The translations under genes were made by a program, and so were the position numbers. From positions 4,898,001 to 4,962,000 of the forward strand of contig NZ_CP049919.1 of NCBI RefSeq assembly GCF_015624425.1: a DNA stretch of 64,000 nucleotides. The letters run 5' to 3'. The stretch is from Roseateles sp. DAIF2. Its GTDB lineage: Bacteria > Pseudomonadota > Gammaproteobacteria > Burkholderiales > Burkholderiaceae_C. Below the pieces are notes generated by a model. It made no database searches, was not told where the DNA came from, and saw only the letters and a list, made by a program, of their open reading frames with translations. Positions 37,351 to 44,659 of the stretch are shown in pieces (positions within the stretch are counted from its first letter, which is position 1; the number at the start of each line of letters is the position of its first letter).

Positions 37351-38121
37351 TTACCCGCGGATTTTGTAGCCCCGGCGCAGCAGCTCCAGCGCGATGCCCG
37401 ACACCACGACGAAGGCCGTGCCGACAATGGCCAGGCTGGTCCAGGGCGAGACATCGCTGATGCCGAAGAAGCCGCGCCGGAAGCCGTCGATCATGTAGAA
37501 GAAGGGGTTCAGATGGCTGATGCCCTGCCAGAACGGCGGCAGCGAGCCGATCGAATAGAACACGCCGGACAGAAAGGTCATCGGCATGATGATGAAATTC
37601 TGGAAGGCCGCCATCTGGTCGAACTTCTCGGCCCACAGGCCCGCGATCAGGCCCAGGGCGCCCAGCATGCCGGCCCCCAGCGCGGCGAACACCAAGATCC
37701 ACCAGGGCTCGGCGAAGGCCGGCGGCGCGAACCACACGGTCACCAGGAACACCCCCGCCCCCACCACCAGACCGCGCAGCACCGAGGCGCCGACATAGGC
37801 GACGAACCAGGCCCAGTGCGACAGCGGCGTCACCAGCAGGAACACCAGGTTGCCGGTGATCTTGCTCTGGATCAGGCTGGACGAGCTGTTGGCGAAGGCG
37901 TTCTGCAGCACGCTCATCATCACCAGGCCCGGGATCAGGAAGCTGGTGTAGGCCACCGAGCCATAGACCTTCACATGATCCTCCAGCACATGGCCGAAGA
38001 TCAGCAGGTAGAGCACGGCCGTCAGCACCGGCGCCGCCACGGTCTGGAAGCTCACCTTCCAGAAGCGCAGCACTTCCTTGTAGAACAGCGTCCGAGCGCC
38101 TTGCAAACGGATGGCGCTCAT
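37351..38121 (-). CDS. ABC-2 type transporter permease
   Basis: This 256-residue inner-membrane permease has about six helices (YadH/NodJ-like). The signature PMTFLSGVFYSIGSLP and the ending LNPFFYMIDGFRRGFFG are typical. The start overlaps the ATPase stop, so the two proteins form one exporter. Substrate is unknown. Next to bolA and the his genes it is a conserved neighbourhood feature of Burkholderiales. Confidence 0.92.
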   Translation of the reverse strand: MSAIRLQGARTLFYKEVLRFWKVSFQTVAAPVLTAVLYLLIFGHVLEDHVKVYGSVAYTSFLIPGLVMMSVLQNAFANSSSSLIQSKITGNLVFLLVTPLSHWAWFVAYVGASVLRGLVVGAGVFLVTVWFAPPAFAEPWWILVFAALGAGMLGALGLIAGLWAEKFDQMAAFQNFIIMPMTFLSGVFYSIGSLPPFWQGISHLNPFFYMIDGFRRGFFGISDVSPWTSLAIVGTAFVVVSGIALELLRRGYKIRG

Positions 38122-39059
38122 GCCGTGGCTCCTTGCATGATTTCCAGGAAAACGTCCTCCAGATCGGCCCGGCCGATCTCCAGGTCCTCGACCGGCACCT
38201 GCGCGGCACGCAGGGTGGCCAGGATGGTCTCGACTTCGGCCGCGTCATGCGCCTTGATCTGCACGATGCGGCCGGTGACGCGCGACTGCTCCAGCAGCGC
38301 CAGCGGCAGCGCCGCATCGGTCTTGAAGCGCAGCATGGTCGAGGCGCGGCCGCTCAGCAGGTCGCTGGTGCGGTCCAGCGCGACGATCTTGCCGAGCTTG
38401 AGCATCGCGATGCGGTGGCACAGCGCCTCCGCCTCTTCCAGATAGTGGGTGGTCAGGAGCACCGTGTGGCCCTCGCGGTTCAGGCGCGCGATGAAAGCCC
38501 ACAGGGTCTGGCGCAGCTCGACGTCGACGCCCGCGGTCGGCTCGTCCAGCACGATCACCGGCGGCCGGTGCACCAGGGCCTGGGCCACCAGCACGCGGCG
38601 CTTCATGCCGCCGGAGAGCTGGCGCATGTTGGCGCGGGCCTTGTCGGCCAGGCCCAGGTTCTCCAGCAGCTCGTCGATCCAGGCCTCGTTGTTCTTGACG
38701 CCGAAATAGCCGCTCTGGATCTGCAGCGCCTCGCGCACGCTGAAGAAGGGATCGAACACCAGCTCCTGCGGCACGATGCCCAGCGAGCGGCGCGCGGCCG
38801 CATAGTCGGTCACCACGTCATGGCCATGCACCCGGACGGCGCCGCCGCTGGCCTGCGAGAGGCCGGCCAGGATCGAGATCAGGCTGGTCTTGCCCGCGCC
38901 GTTGGGCCCCAGCAGGCCGAAGAACTCGCCCGGCTGGATGTCGAAGGAGACGCCGTCCAGCGCCCGCACCGAGCCGCCCCGGTAGGTCTTGCTGACGTTC
39001 TGGAAGGAGATGGCCGGCAGGTCCGGCCGCAGAGACGGCATGAAAGGGGGCATGAGCAT
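38118..39059 (-). CDS. ABC transporter ATP-binding protein (exporter)
   Basis: This is the ATPase partner of the ABC-2 permease, about 313 residues (YadG-like). Motifs are Walker A GLLGPNGAGKTS, Q-loop IVPQELVFDP, signature QLSGGMKRR, Walker B VIVLDEPTAGVD and H-loop LTTHYLEEAE. A C-terminal domain of about 80 residues follows, usual for this subgroup. Starts at 39059, 39053 and 39041 are all possible; none has a strong ribosome-binding site. It is divergent from the TetR gene, 98 bases away. Confidence 0.9.
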   Translation of the reverse strand: MLMPPFMPSLRPDLPAISFQNVSKTYRGGSVRALDGVSFDIQPGEFFGLLGPNGAGKTSLISILAGLSQASGGAVRVHGHDVVTDYAAARRSLGIVPQELVFDPFFSVREALQIQSGYFGVKNNEAWIDELLENLGLADKARANMRQLSGGMKRRVLVAQALVHRPPVIVLDEPTAGVDVELRQTLWAFIARLNREGHTVLLTTHYLEEAEALCHRIAMLKLGKIVALDRTSDLLSGRASTMLRFKTDAALPLALLEQSRVTGRIVQIKAHDAAEVETILATLRAAQVPVEDLEIGRADLEDVFLEIMQGATA

Positions 39060-39157
39060 GATGGCGGCGGATTGTAGGGAGCGCGCCTCAATCGCGCTGG
39101 GCAAAGGGTTTGCCCGCAGCGCTCGCCGGCCCCACTCTGATGCCAGAATCGACGCCC

Positions 39158-39811
39158 ATGGTCGCCAAGAAACCACGCCGTACCGCTCAGCGCATCCTCG
39201 AAGTCACGCTGGACCTGTTCAACCGCTTCGGCGAGCCCAATGTCTCGACCACGCTGATCTCGGCCGAGCTGAACATCAGCCCCGGCAATCTCTACTACCA
39301 CTACCCGGCCAAGGACGAGCTGATCAACGCGCTGTTCGACGCCTACGAGCGCGAATCCGCCCCGCTGCTGGCCGCGGCCGACAATGTGCGCAACGTCGAG
39401 GACGCCTGGCTGTTCCTGCACATGCTGATCGAGCAGATCTGGAAGCACCGCTTTCTCTACCGCGACCTGAACGACCTGCTCAGCAAGAACCGCCGGCTCG
39501 AGGTGCAGTTCCAGGGCCTGCTGGCCCGCAAGGGTCAGGCCATGCGCGCGCTGATCGCCGGCCTGCAACTGGGCGGCGCGATGCCGCGGCTGGACGCGCG
39601 CGAGGTGCAGCCGCTGGCCGAATCGATGGTGGTGCTGCTGAGCTACTGGCTCAGCTATGAATATGTGCGCGACCCGCGCCATGCCCTGGAACCCGACCGC
39701 GCCGGCACGGCGTTGATGCGCGGCGCCTTCCATGGCCTGAGCCTGCTGCTACCCTACCTGGAACCGGCCTCGCGCGAGCATCTGCTGGCGCTGGCCGAGA
39801 AATACCGCTAG
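39158..39811 (+). CDS. TetR-family transcriptional regulator
   Basis: This 217-residue regulator has an N-terminal TetR helix-turn-helix (RILEVTLDLFNRFGEPNVST, then AELNISPGNLYYHYPAKDEL) and an all-helical ligand domain. ATG 39158 gives the usual MVAKKPRR opening; ATG 39140 is an alternative. It is divergent from the ABC exporter and may control it, though I see no clear palindromic operator in the gap. Confidence 0.85.
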   Translation: MVAKKPRRTAQRILEVTLDLFNRFGEPNVSTTLISAELNISPGNLYYHYPAKDELINALFDAYERESAPLLAAADNVRNVEDAWLFLHMLIEQIWKHRFLYRDLNDLLSKNRRLEVQFQGLLARKGQAMRALIAGLQLGGAMPRLDAREVQPLAESMVVLLSYWLSYEYVRDPRHALEPDRAGTALMRGAFHGLSLLLPYLEPASREHLLALAEKYR

Positions 39812-39827
39812 AGAGGAGACAACGACC

Positions 39828-40601
39828 ATGGCCAAATGGACCGCCTTCCCCTATGACAACGCCGCATTCCGCTACGACGCCACGTCGCTGAAGAAGCAAT
39901 GGGCGCGCCTGCACGCCGGCGACGCCGAGCCCTGGCCCAAGGACGCGGCCGTGCTGCAGGCCTGGCTCCATTTCCATGCCGGCGAATTCCAGCAGGCCCA
40001 TGAGGCCGGCCTGGCCGCCGGCGGTGCCGGCATCACGGTCGCCAACAAGGCCCAGGCCATCTACGCCAACTACCTGGAGAAGAAGGAGAAGGTGAAGCTC
40101 GAGATGTTCCTCGAGGTCGCCGAGCGCGCCGAAGCCCAGCAGGCCGAGGACCCGAAGAACCCGAACGCCTGGTACTGGCAGGCCTATGCGATCGGCCGCT
40201 ACGGCCAGGGCATCAGCGTCGCCAAGGCCCTGGCCCAGGGCTTGGGCAGCAAGGTCAAGACCGCGCTGGAAACCACGATCAAGCTGGCGCCCAAGCATGC
40301 CGACGCCCATATCGCGCTGGGCGCTTTCCATGCCGAGGTGATCGACAAGGTCGGCAAGCTGCTGGGCAAGACCCAGGGCGCCGATGCCGCCACCGGCCTG
40401 AAGCTGTTCGAGCAGGCCCTGAAGCTGAACCCGACCAGTGCGATCGCGATGATCGAGCGCGCCAACGGCCTGGTGATGCTGGAGGGCGACAAGCGCATGA
40501 AGGAGGCCGAGAGCCTGTACGCCGACGCCGCCGCCGGCGAGCCGCTGGACGCGATGGAATGCCTGGATGTCGAGTTGGCGCGTGAAGAACTGGAAGACTG
40601 A
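39828..40601 (+). CDS. TPR-like protein of unknown function
   Basis: This 257-residue soluble protein has no signal peptide. The start is supported by GAGGAG ten bases upstream. Helix pairs with TPR spacing are visible (AWYWQAYAIGRYGQG; ADAHIALGAFHAEV; GLKLFEQALKLNPTSAIAMIERANGL), so it is probably a protein-binding scaffold. It follows the TetR gene after 16 bases. Function is not recognised. Confidence 0.8.
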   Translation: MAKWTAFPYDNAAFRYDATSLKKQWARLHAGDAEPWPKDAAVLQAWLHFHAGEFQQAHEAGLAAGGAGITVANKAQAIYANYLEKKEKVKLEMFLEVAERAEAQQAEDPKNPNAWYWQAYAIGRYGQGISVAKALAQGLGSKVKTALETTIKLAPKHADAHIALGAFHAEVIDKVGKLLGKTQGADAATGLKLFEQALKLNPTSAIAMIERANGLVMLEGDKRMKEAESLYADAAAGEPLDAMECLDVELAREELED

Positions 40602-40963
40602 GTTCGGCGCCTTGGCGCTGGGCCTGCTGGCCGTCCTGAGCGTCCGCGCGGCCACGCCGGACGCTGCCTGGGGGGGGCCTCGACGAGCGCCTGCGGCTGC
40701 ATCAGGGTCAGGTCGTGCGCCTGGGCGATCTGTTGCCCGGCGACTGGACGCATGCACGTCTGCACCGCGGCCAGCACCCGCTGGAGACCTGCTACCTGCC
40801 CGGCTGCGCGCGCGGACCGCTGCTGCTGGTGGAACTGCGCGGCGCAGCCATCACCCCAACCCTCCATGTGGCCTGGCCGGCGAGCGCGCCCGAGATCCTG
40901 GACGAACCGCTGGCCGAACTCCTGCCCGACAGCCTGGTGAGGCTGGGCACGCCGCGCCGCTAG
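40582..40963 (+). pseudogene. Small secreted protein, frameshifted at a G8 run
   Basis: The first part (start at GTG 40582 or ATG 40567) encodes a signal peptide (LALGLLAVLSVRAA). At eight consecutive G bases (40670-40677) the frame leaves its natural continuation. Removing one G joins it to the frame LDERLRLHQGQVVRLGDLLP, which runs to the TAG at 40961-40963 and gives an intact protein of about 126 residues. It overlaps the TPR-like gene. The frameshift may be a real mutation, slipped-strand variation or a sequencing error. Function is unknown. Confidence 0.65.
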
Positions 40964-40973
40964 CCGCCCCGCT

Positions 40974-40991
40974 GCTCCCTTTTCAGGGAGC
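40974..40991 (+). terminator. Hairpin after the small secreted protein gene
   Basis: GCTCCCT, loop tttc, AGGGAGC is a perfect 7-bp stem 10 bases after the stop, followed by TCTTTG. It is a plausible intrinsic terminator of the TetR / TPR-like unit, with only a short T-run. Confidence 0.5.
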
Positions 40992-41412
40992 TCTTTGCGC
41001 GTTGATTGATGATGCTGTGATGGCGAAGGTCTTGGCGCAGGAGGGCGGGCAGACCTGCTGCTACGTGTCCCCCGGCCGCTGCGCGGCCTCCTCCTTGACC
41101 TCCGCATCAGGCCCGCCCACCCTCATGCTTGGCGTTGCGTTCGGCCTTCTCCGCGAAAACCTTGCGGTGGAGAAGCCGGGATGCGGGTGTGCGCAATTGC
41201 GCAGGTCAAGGAGGAGGGCCGCGCAAAGCGGCCCGGGGGACTGAGCCCGGACACAAGTAGTCCTGAGGACTGCTTGTGCCTGGCGAAGGATCGGGCCTCA
41301 GGCCCGAGCACGGAGCAATTGCGCATGCCCGCGTCCCGGCGCCACCCGGCTCTTTGCAGGGGCCATTAAGACCTCGCCGGGAGCATCAAAAGTCAACGAA
41401 CAAAGCGCCTTT
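40992..41412. repeat. Palindrome-rich noncoding stretch (candidate repeat element)
   Basis: No supported gene lies here. Structures seen: imperfect inverted arms of about 35 bases at 41067-41101 and 41203-41240, sharing the CTCCTCCTTGACCT core; an inner hairpin near 41147-41175 (CTTCTCCGC / GCGGTGGAGAAG); a 27-base palindrome at 41252-41278 with one G/T mismatch; a perfect 17-base palindrome at 41291-41307; and GCAATTGCGCA at 41193-41203 and 41316-41326. Short open frames across it have no recognisable domain. It may be a mobile palindromic element or its remnant. Confidence 0.55.
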
Positions 41413-42834
41413 TCAGTCCCCGCCCCAAGGCAGCATCAGCGCCAGCATCAGCAGCTTGTTGAACTCGGGCGCGAAGCGCTCGACGATGGCCTCCGGCTCG
41501 GGGCACAGGCCGGCATCGACGATCAGGCCGAACTCGACCCGGCCGGCATAGGTCAGGATCGAGACGCCCATGCCGATGTCGCCCGACTGCGGCACCCAGA
41601 ACATCACCCGCTCCACCGTTGCGCCGCAGAACTTCAGCGGCGCGGCCGGGCCGGGCACATTGGTCATCACCGCGGTGGCCTTCTTCGCGAAGATGTTCAG
41701 CATCGCGTGCTGCACCGGCTTGATCAAGAGGCCCGCGACCGACAGCAGGCCGAAGGCCAGCACCGGCTGGAAGCTGCCCTTGAGCTCGCGCATGCGCGCC
41801 TTCACCGCGTAGAGCCGCTCGACCGGGTTCGCGATGCCGATCGGCAGCACCAGCGGCACCAGGCCGAAGCGGTTGCCCAGCTGGTAGGCCTTGTCCATCG
41901 GCCGCAGGTTCACCGGCACCATCGCGCGGATCTCCTTGCCCGCCGGGTCCTCGCCGCGCTCCGCCAGGTAGGCGCCGATCGCGCCGGCAACGCAGCTCAG
42001 CAGCACATCGTTGATCGAGGCGTCCAGGCCCTTGCTGACCGCCTTCACCGCGTCCAGCGGCAGGCTGGGCGCCCAGGCCACCTTCTTGCTCGCGCCCGGC
42101 TTGCCCTTCAGCGAGGTCGGCGAATCGTCCGGCATCAGCGCGAAGGCCGCGATGTCGCTGACCGCCTGGTAGCCCAGGCGGGCCATCTCCAGCGAGCCGT
42201 CCACCGGATGCGGCGGGTTGACCCAGGTCTCCACCCCCTTGGCCGCGCCGGCGCTGGCCAGCTTGATCGCCTTGATGCTGGCCTGGCCCAGCGGGCGCAG
42301 CAGCGCGTCGCTGAGCCAGTCCTGATCGTCGCGCGGCTGCTGCTGGCGCTTGGGCGGCGCCTGGCCGCCGTCGGTGATCGACAGCATCACCGAGATCAGC
42401 GCGATACCGTCGGCGATGCAATGGTGGATGCGCGCGATCAGCGCGCTCTGCCCGCCCTCGAAATCCTCGACCAGCTGGAACTGCCACAGCGGCCGCCGCG
42501 CATCCAGCGGCGTCGCGGCCAGCTCGCCGACGCGCGCCTGCAACAGGGCCTCGCGGCTCAGGCCGCGCCGCGGCCGCAAGGTCTCGGCCCGCACATGATG
42601 GGCAATGTCGAAATCCTCGTCCTCCACCCATTGCGCGCCCAGGGCATCCTCGGCCACCTTCTGCCGAAAGCGCGTGTACTGCAGCAGGCGTGCCTGCACC
42701 CGCTCGCGCAGGGCCTCCAGGCCGATGCCGGGCCGGATGAACCAGACGCCGACGATCATCATCAGATTGGCCTCGGTGTCCATCCGCAACCAGGCGGTAT
42801 CCACCCGCGACATGCGCTCCACTTCGCCGCCCAA
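41413..42834 (-). CDS. Wax ester synthase / diacylglycerol acyltransferase (WS/DGAT)
   Basis: This enzyme makes wax esters or triacylglycerols from acyl-CoA. The about 473-residue protein has the active-site motif HHCIADGIAL (HHxxxDG), and a second family stretch is VMTNVPGPAAPLKFCG. The start TTG 42834 has AAGGAG six bases upstream; ATG 42813 (MSRVDTAWLRMD) is the alternative. It is divergent from an acyl-CoA-binding protein gene, which suggests a joint role in storage-lipid formation. Export or envelope-lipid roles are less likely. Confidence 0.9.
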   Translation of the reverse strand: MGGEVERMSRVDTAWLRMDTEANLMMIVGVWFIRPGIGLEALRERVQARLLQYTRFRQKVAEDALGAQWVEDEDFDIAHHVRAETLRPRRGLSREALLQARVGELAATPLDARRPLWQFQLVEDFEGGQSALIARIHHCIADGIALISVMLSITDGGQAPPKRQQQPRDDQDWLSDALLRPLGQASIKAIKLASAGAAKGVETWVNPPHPVDGSLEMARLGYQAVSDIAAFALMPDDSPTSLKGKPGASKKVAWAPSLPLDAVKAVSKGLDASINDVLLSCVAGAIGAYLAERGEDPAGKEIRAMVPVNLRPMDKAYQLGNRFGLVPLVLPIGIANPVERLYAVKARMRELKGSFQPVLAFGLLSVAGLLIKPVQHAMLNIFAKKATAVMTNVPGPAAPLKFCGATVERVMFWVPQSGDIGMGVSILTYAGRVEFGLIVDAGLCPEPEAIVERFAPEFNKLLMLALMLPWGGD

Positions 42835-42872
42835 AGCCGTCTCCTTAGAGTGTGATGCCCACACAATGCTGG

Positions 42873-42901
42873 TTAACATCGCGAGCGTCCATACCGATCA
42901 A
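42873..42901 (-). promoter_or_regulatory. Possible promoter for the WS/DGAT gene
   Basis: On the minus strand, TTGATC and TGTTAA are separated by 17 bases. A transcript from here would start shortly before the AAGGAG that precedes TTG 42834. Match to sigma-70 consensus is modest (4/6 and 3/6). Confidence 0.25.
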
Positions 42902-42927
42902 CACCAAGCTTCATTGCGGGAGACAAG

Positions 42928-43179
42928 ATGAGCCTGAAAGACCAATTCGAAGCCGCCGTGGCCGCCTCCAAGAGCCTGCCCGAGCGCCCCGACAACATGA
43001 CCCTGCTGAAGCTCTACGCCCTCTACAAGCAGGGCAGCGCCGGCGATGTCGAGGGCTCGCGCCCCGGCTTCACCGACATGGTGGGCCGCGCCAAATACGA
43101 CGCCTGGGCCGGCCTGAAGGGCACCTCCGGCGACGAGGCGATGCAGCAATACATCGACCTCATCGAATCCCTGAAGTAA
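42928..43179 (+). CDS. Acyl-CoA-binding protein
   Basis: This 83-residue four-helix protein of the ACBP family binds acyl-CoA esters. It starts MSLKDQFEAAVAASKSLPERP and contains LLKLYALYKQGSAGDV and the conserved AKYDAWAGLKGTS (normally AKWDAW). ACBPs are uncommon in bacteria. Placement divergent from WS/DGAT suggests that it supplies or buffers the acyl-CoA used by that enzyme. A strong terminator follows. Confidence 0.95.
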   Translation: MSLKDQFEAAVAASKSLPERPDNMTLLKLYALYKQGSAGDVEGSRPGFTDMVGRAKYDAWAGLKGTSGDEAMQQYIDLIESLK

Positions 43180-43201
43180 GCCGGCCCGATCCGGCGCACC
43201 A

Positions 43202-43232
43202 GGCGGGCTCTTCAGCCCGCCTTTTTCTTTTT
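43202..43232 (+). terminator. Rho-independent terminator of the ACBP gene
   Basis: GGCGGGCT, loop CTTC, AGCCCGCC, then TTTTTCTTTTT. The hairpin and T-run lie within the 3' end of the convergent gene: its stop codon is in the loop, and the T-run complement encodes its lysine cluster. Confidence 0.9.
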
Positions 43233-43541
43233 GGCCGCCGGCTTGCCACCCTCGCCCGCCAGCAGCGCGTCCAGCGCCTTGGCGATCTCGCCCTCGATCT
43301 GGCCCTTGAAGGCGCCCAGCAGCAGGCCCAGCTTGGCGCTCAGGTCGAAATGGTCGGCCGCAACGATCAGTTGGCCCTTGACGCCCGAACGGGTGAACTC
43401 GACCGTGTCGCTGGTCTTGCCCTCCAGCACCGTGCATTCCATCTCGAACTTGGCCTCGGCCTGCTCGGCCCAGGCCCAGGCGATCTCGCGAGCCCGCTGC
43501 AGGCCCAGCGCATGGTCGCGGTGAATCTTGATGTTGGCCAT
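43212..43541 (-). CDS. Polyhydroxyalkanoic acid system family protein
   Basis: This 109-residue protein begins MANIKIHRDHALGLQRAREIAW and continues GQLIVAADHFDLSAKLGLLLGAFKGQIEGEIAKAL, the pattern of the small PHA-granule-region family (PF09650-like, from memory). The tail AAKKKKAG is basic and encoded by the complement of a terminator T-run. It may associate with storage granules or bind polyphosphate or nucleic acid; the role is not established. The start overlaps the stop of the upstream aminopeptidase gene by one base. Confidence 0.8.
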   Translation of the reverse strand: MANIKIHRDHALGLQRAREIAWAWAEQAEAKFEMECTVLEGKTSDTVEFTRSGVKGQLIVAADHFDLSAKLGLLLGAFKGQIEGEIAKALDALLAGEGGKPAAKKKKAG

Positions 43542-44659
43542 CAGGGGGTGCTCCTTTGTTTGCTGAGTTGCTGTCGGCGCTCGGCCTTGGGCAAGTCTGC
43601 CAGACGCCGGACCTCGGCGTAGAAGGCCGGCCAGTCGCGCCCCTGGCGCTCGAACAGCGCCTCGAACTCCGGCGTCAGCCGGTGGTAGGCGGCCTGGATC
43701 GCCAGGCTGGCATTGTTGGCGTTGGCCAGCCAGCCCTCGTAGCCCTGCCGCAGGTCCGGCTCGGCGCGCAGCTGCGCAAACAGCGCGGCCTTGGCCGCGC
43801 GCTTGGCCGGCTCGTCCTGCGGGCCCTCGTAGAGCGCCTGCAGCCGCGCCCGGTAGCCCAGCGCCAGCGCGCGAAAGCGCTCGCGGCGCTCGTTGCCGCG
43901 CCGGTACTGCTCGCGCGCCGCCGCGTCGCCATGGGCCGCCAGCCAGGCCTCGACGCCCAGGCGCTCGACCGCGGTCGCGAAGGACTCGTTGAACTCGGTG
44001 TCGTCGGCCGCATAGGCCACCTGGTGCGCCAGCTCGTGAAAGATCATGCGCGCCAGTTCGCCCTCGGGGTAGCGGATGAAGGTGTTCAAGAGCGGGTCGC
44101 CGCCGAACAGCCAGCTCCAGCCCAGGGTCGAATAGGCCGGCACGCCGTAGACCAGCACCTCCAGGCCCTCGTCGCGGCGCAGCGCGGCGGCGAAGGCCTC
44201 GGCCTCGGTGCGATCGAAGAAGCCGCGGTAGCCGGCGCAGCCCATGACCGGATAGCACCAGGTCTTCAGCTGCAGGCTCAGCTCGGGCGTGGCCACCACA
44301 TTCCAGACCGCCGCGCCGCGCTGCAGGTCGGCATAGCGGCGGTAGCTGGCGTTGTCCGGCAGGCCGAGTTCGCGCGAAGCGAACTCGCGCATGCGCTGGC
44401 TGAGCAGCAGCCGCTCGCGCAGGCCCTCGTCCAGCGCCGGGTCCTGCACCAGGGTCTCGACCGCCTGGGCCGCGCCGACCAGGCGCAGATGGCCCGAGGC
44501 GGCCTGGCCGAGGTAGCCGACCTGGGCGCAGCCCGATAAACCGACCGCCGCAAGCAGTGCGAGACGGCAAACCCAGCGGCGTCCGGGGATTCGGCTTGGC
44601 CGAGCCCTCGGGCGCGCCCCCTTGAGGGGGCGGCCGCAGGCCGTAGGGGATGGTCCCAT
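43541..44659 (-). CDS. Putative lipoprotein aminopeptidase (PF10023-like)
   Basis: This 372-residue putative metallopeptidase has HELAHQ (HExxH) in RMIFHELAHQVAYAADDTEFNESFAT, and GVPAYSTLGWSW and PLLNTFIRYPEGEL precede it. The signal sequence ends in a lipobox (VGLSGC), so it is probably a lipoprotein. The only usable start is ATG 44659, inside the upstream stop (TGATG). The first 25 residues or so are encoded by a dispersed repeat, giving an unusually long, arginine-rich N-region before the hydrophobic core. Substrate is unknown. Confidence 0.82.
   Translation of the reverse strand: MGPSPTACGRPLKGARPRARPSRIPGRRWVCRLALLAAVGLSGCAQVGYLGQAASGHLRLVGAAQAVETLVQDPALDEGLRERLLLSQRMREFASRELGLPDNASYRRYADLQRGAAVWNVVATPELSLQLKTWCYPVMGCAGYRGFFDRTEAEAFAAALRRDEGLEVLVYGVPAYSTLGWSWLFGGDPLLNTFIRYPEGELARMIFHELAHQVAYAADDTEFNESFATAVERLGVEAWLAAHGDAAAREQYRRGNERRERFRALALGYRARLQALYEGPQDEPAKRAAKAALFAQLRAEPDLRQGYEGWLANANNASLAIQAAYHRLTPEFEALFERQGRDWPAFYAEVRRLADLPKAERRQQLSKQRSTP
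44581..44653 (-). repeat. Dispersed hairpin repeat, family B copy 2
   Basis: On the minus strand it reads CCATCCCCTA, a variable stem (GGCC, tgc, GGCC), then CCCCCTCAAGGGGG (plus-strand hairpin 44617-44630), and continues in parallel with the copy at 22581-22652. It lies at the 5' end of the aminopeptidase gene and is read in the same frame as the copy in the GAF kinase gene. Confidence 0.75.

Noticed and set aside
41123..41369. Short open frames on both strands (67 and 62 residues) in the palindrome-rich gap
   Set aside because: They run across inverted repeats, have no ribosome-binding site or domain, and look like by-products of the repeat.
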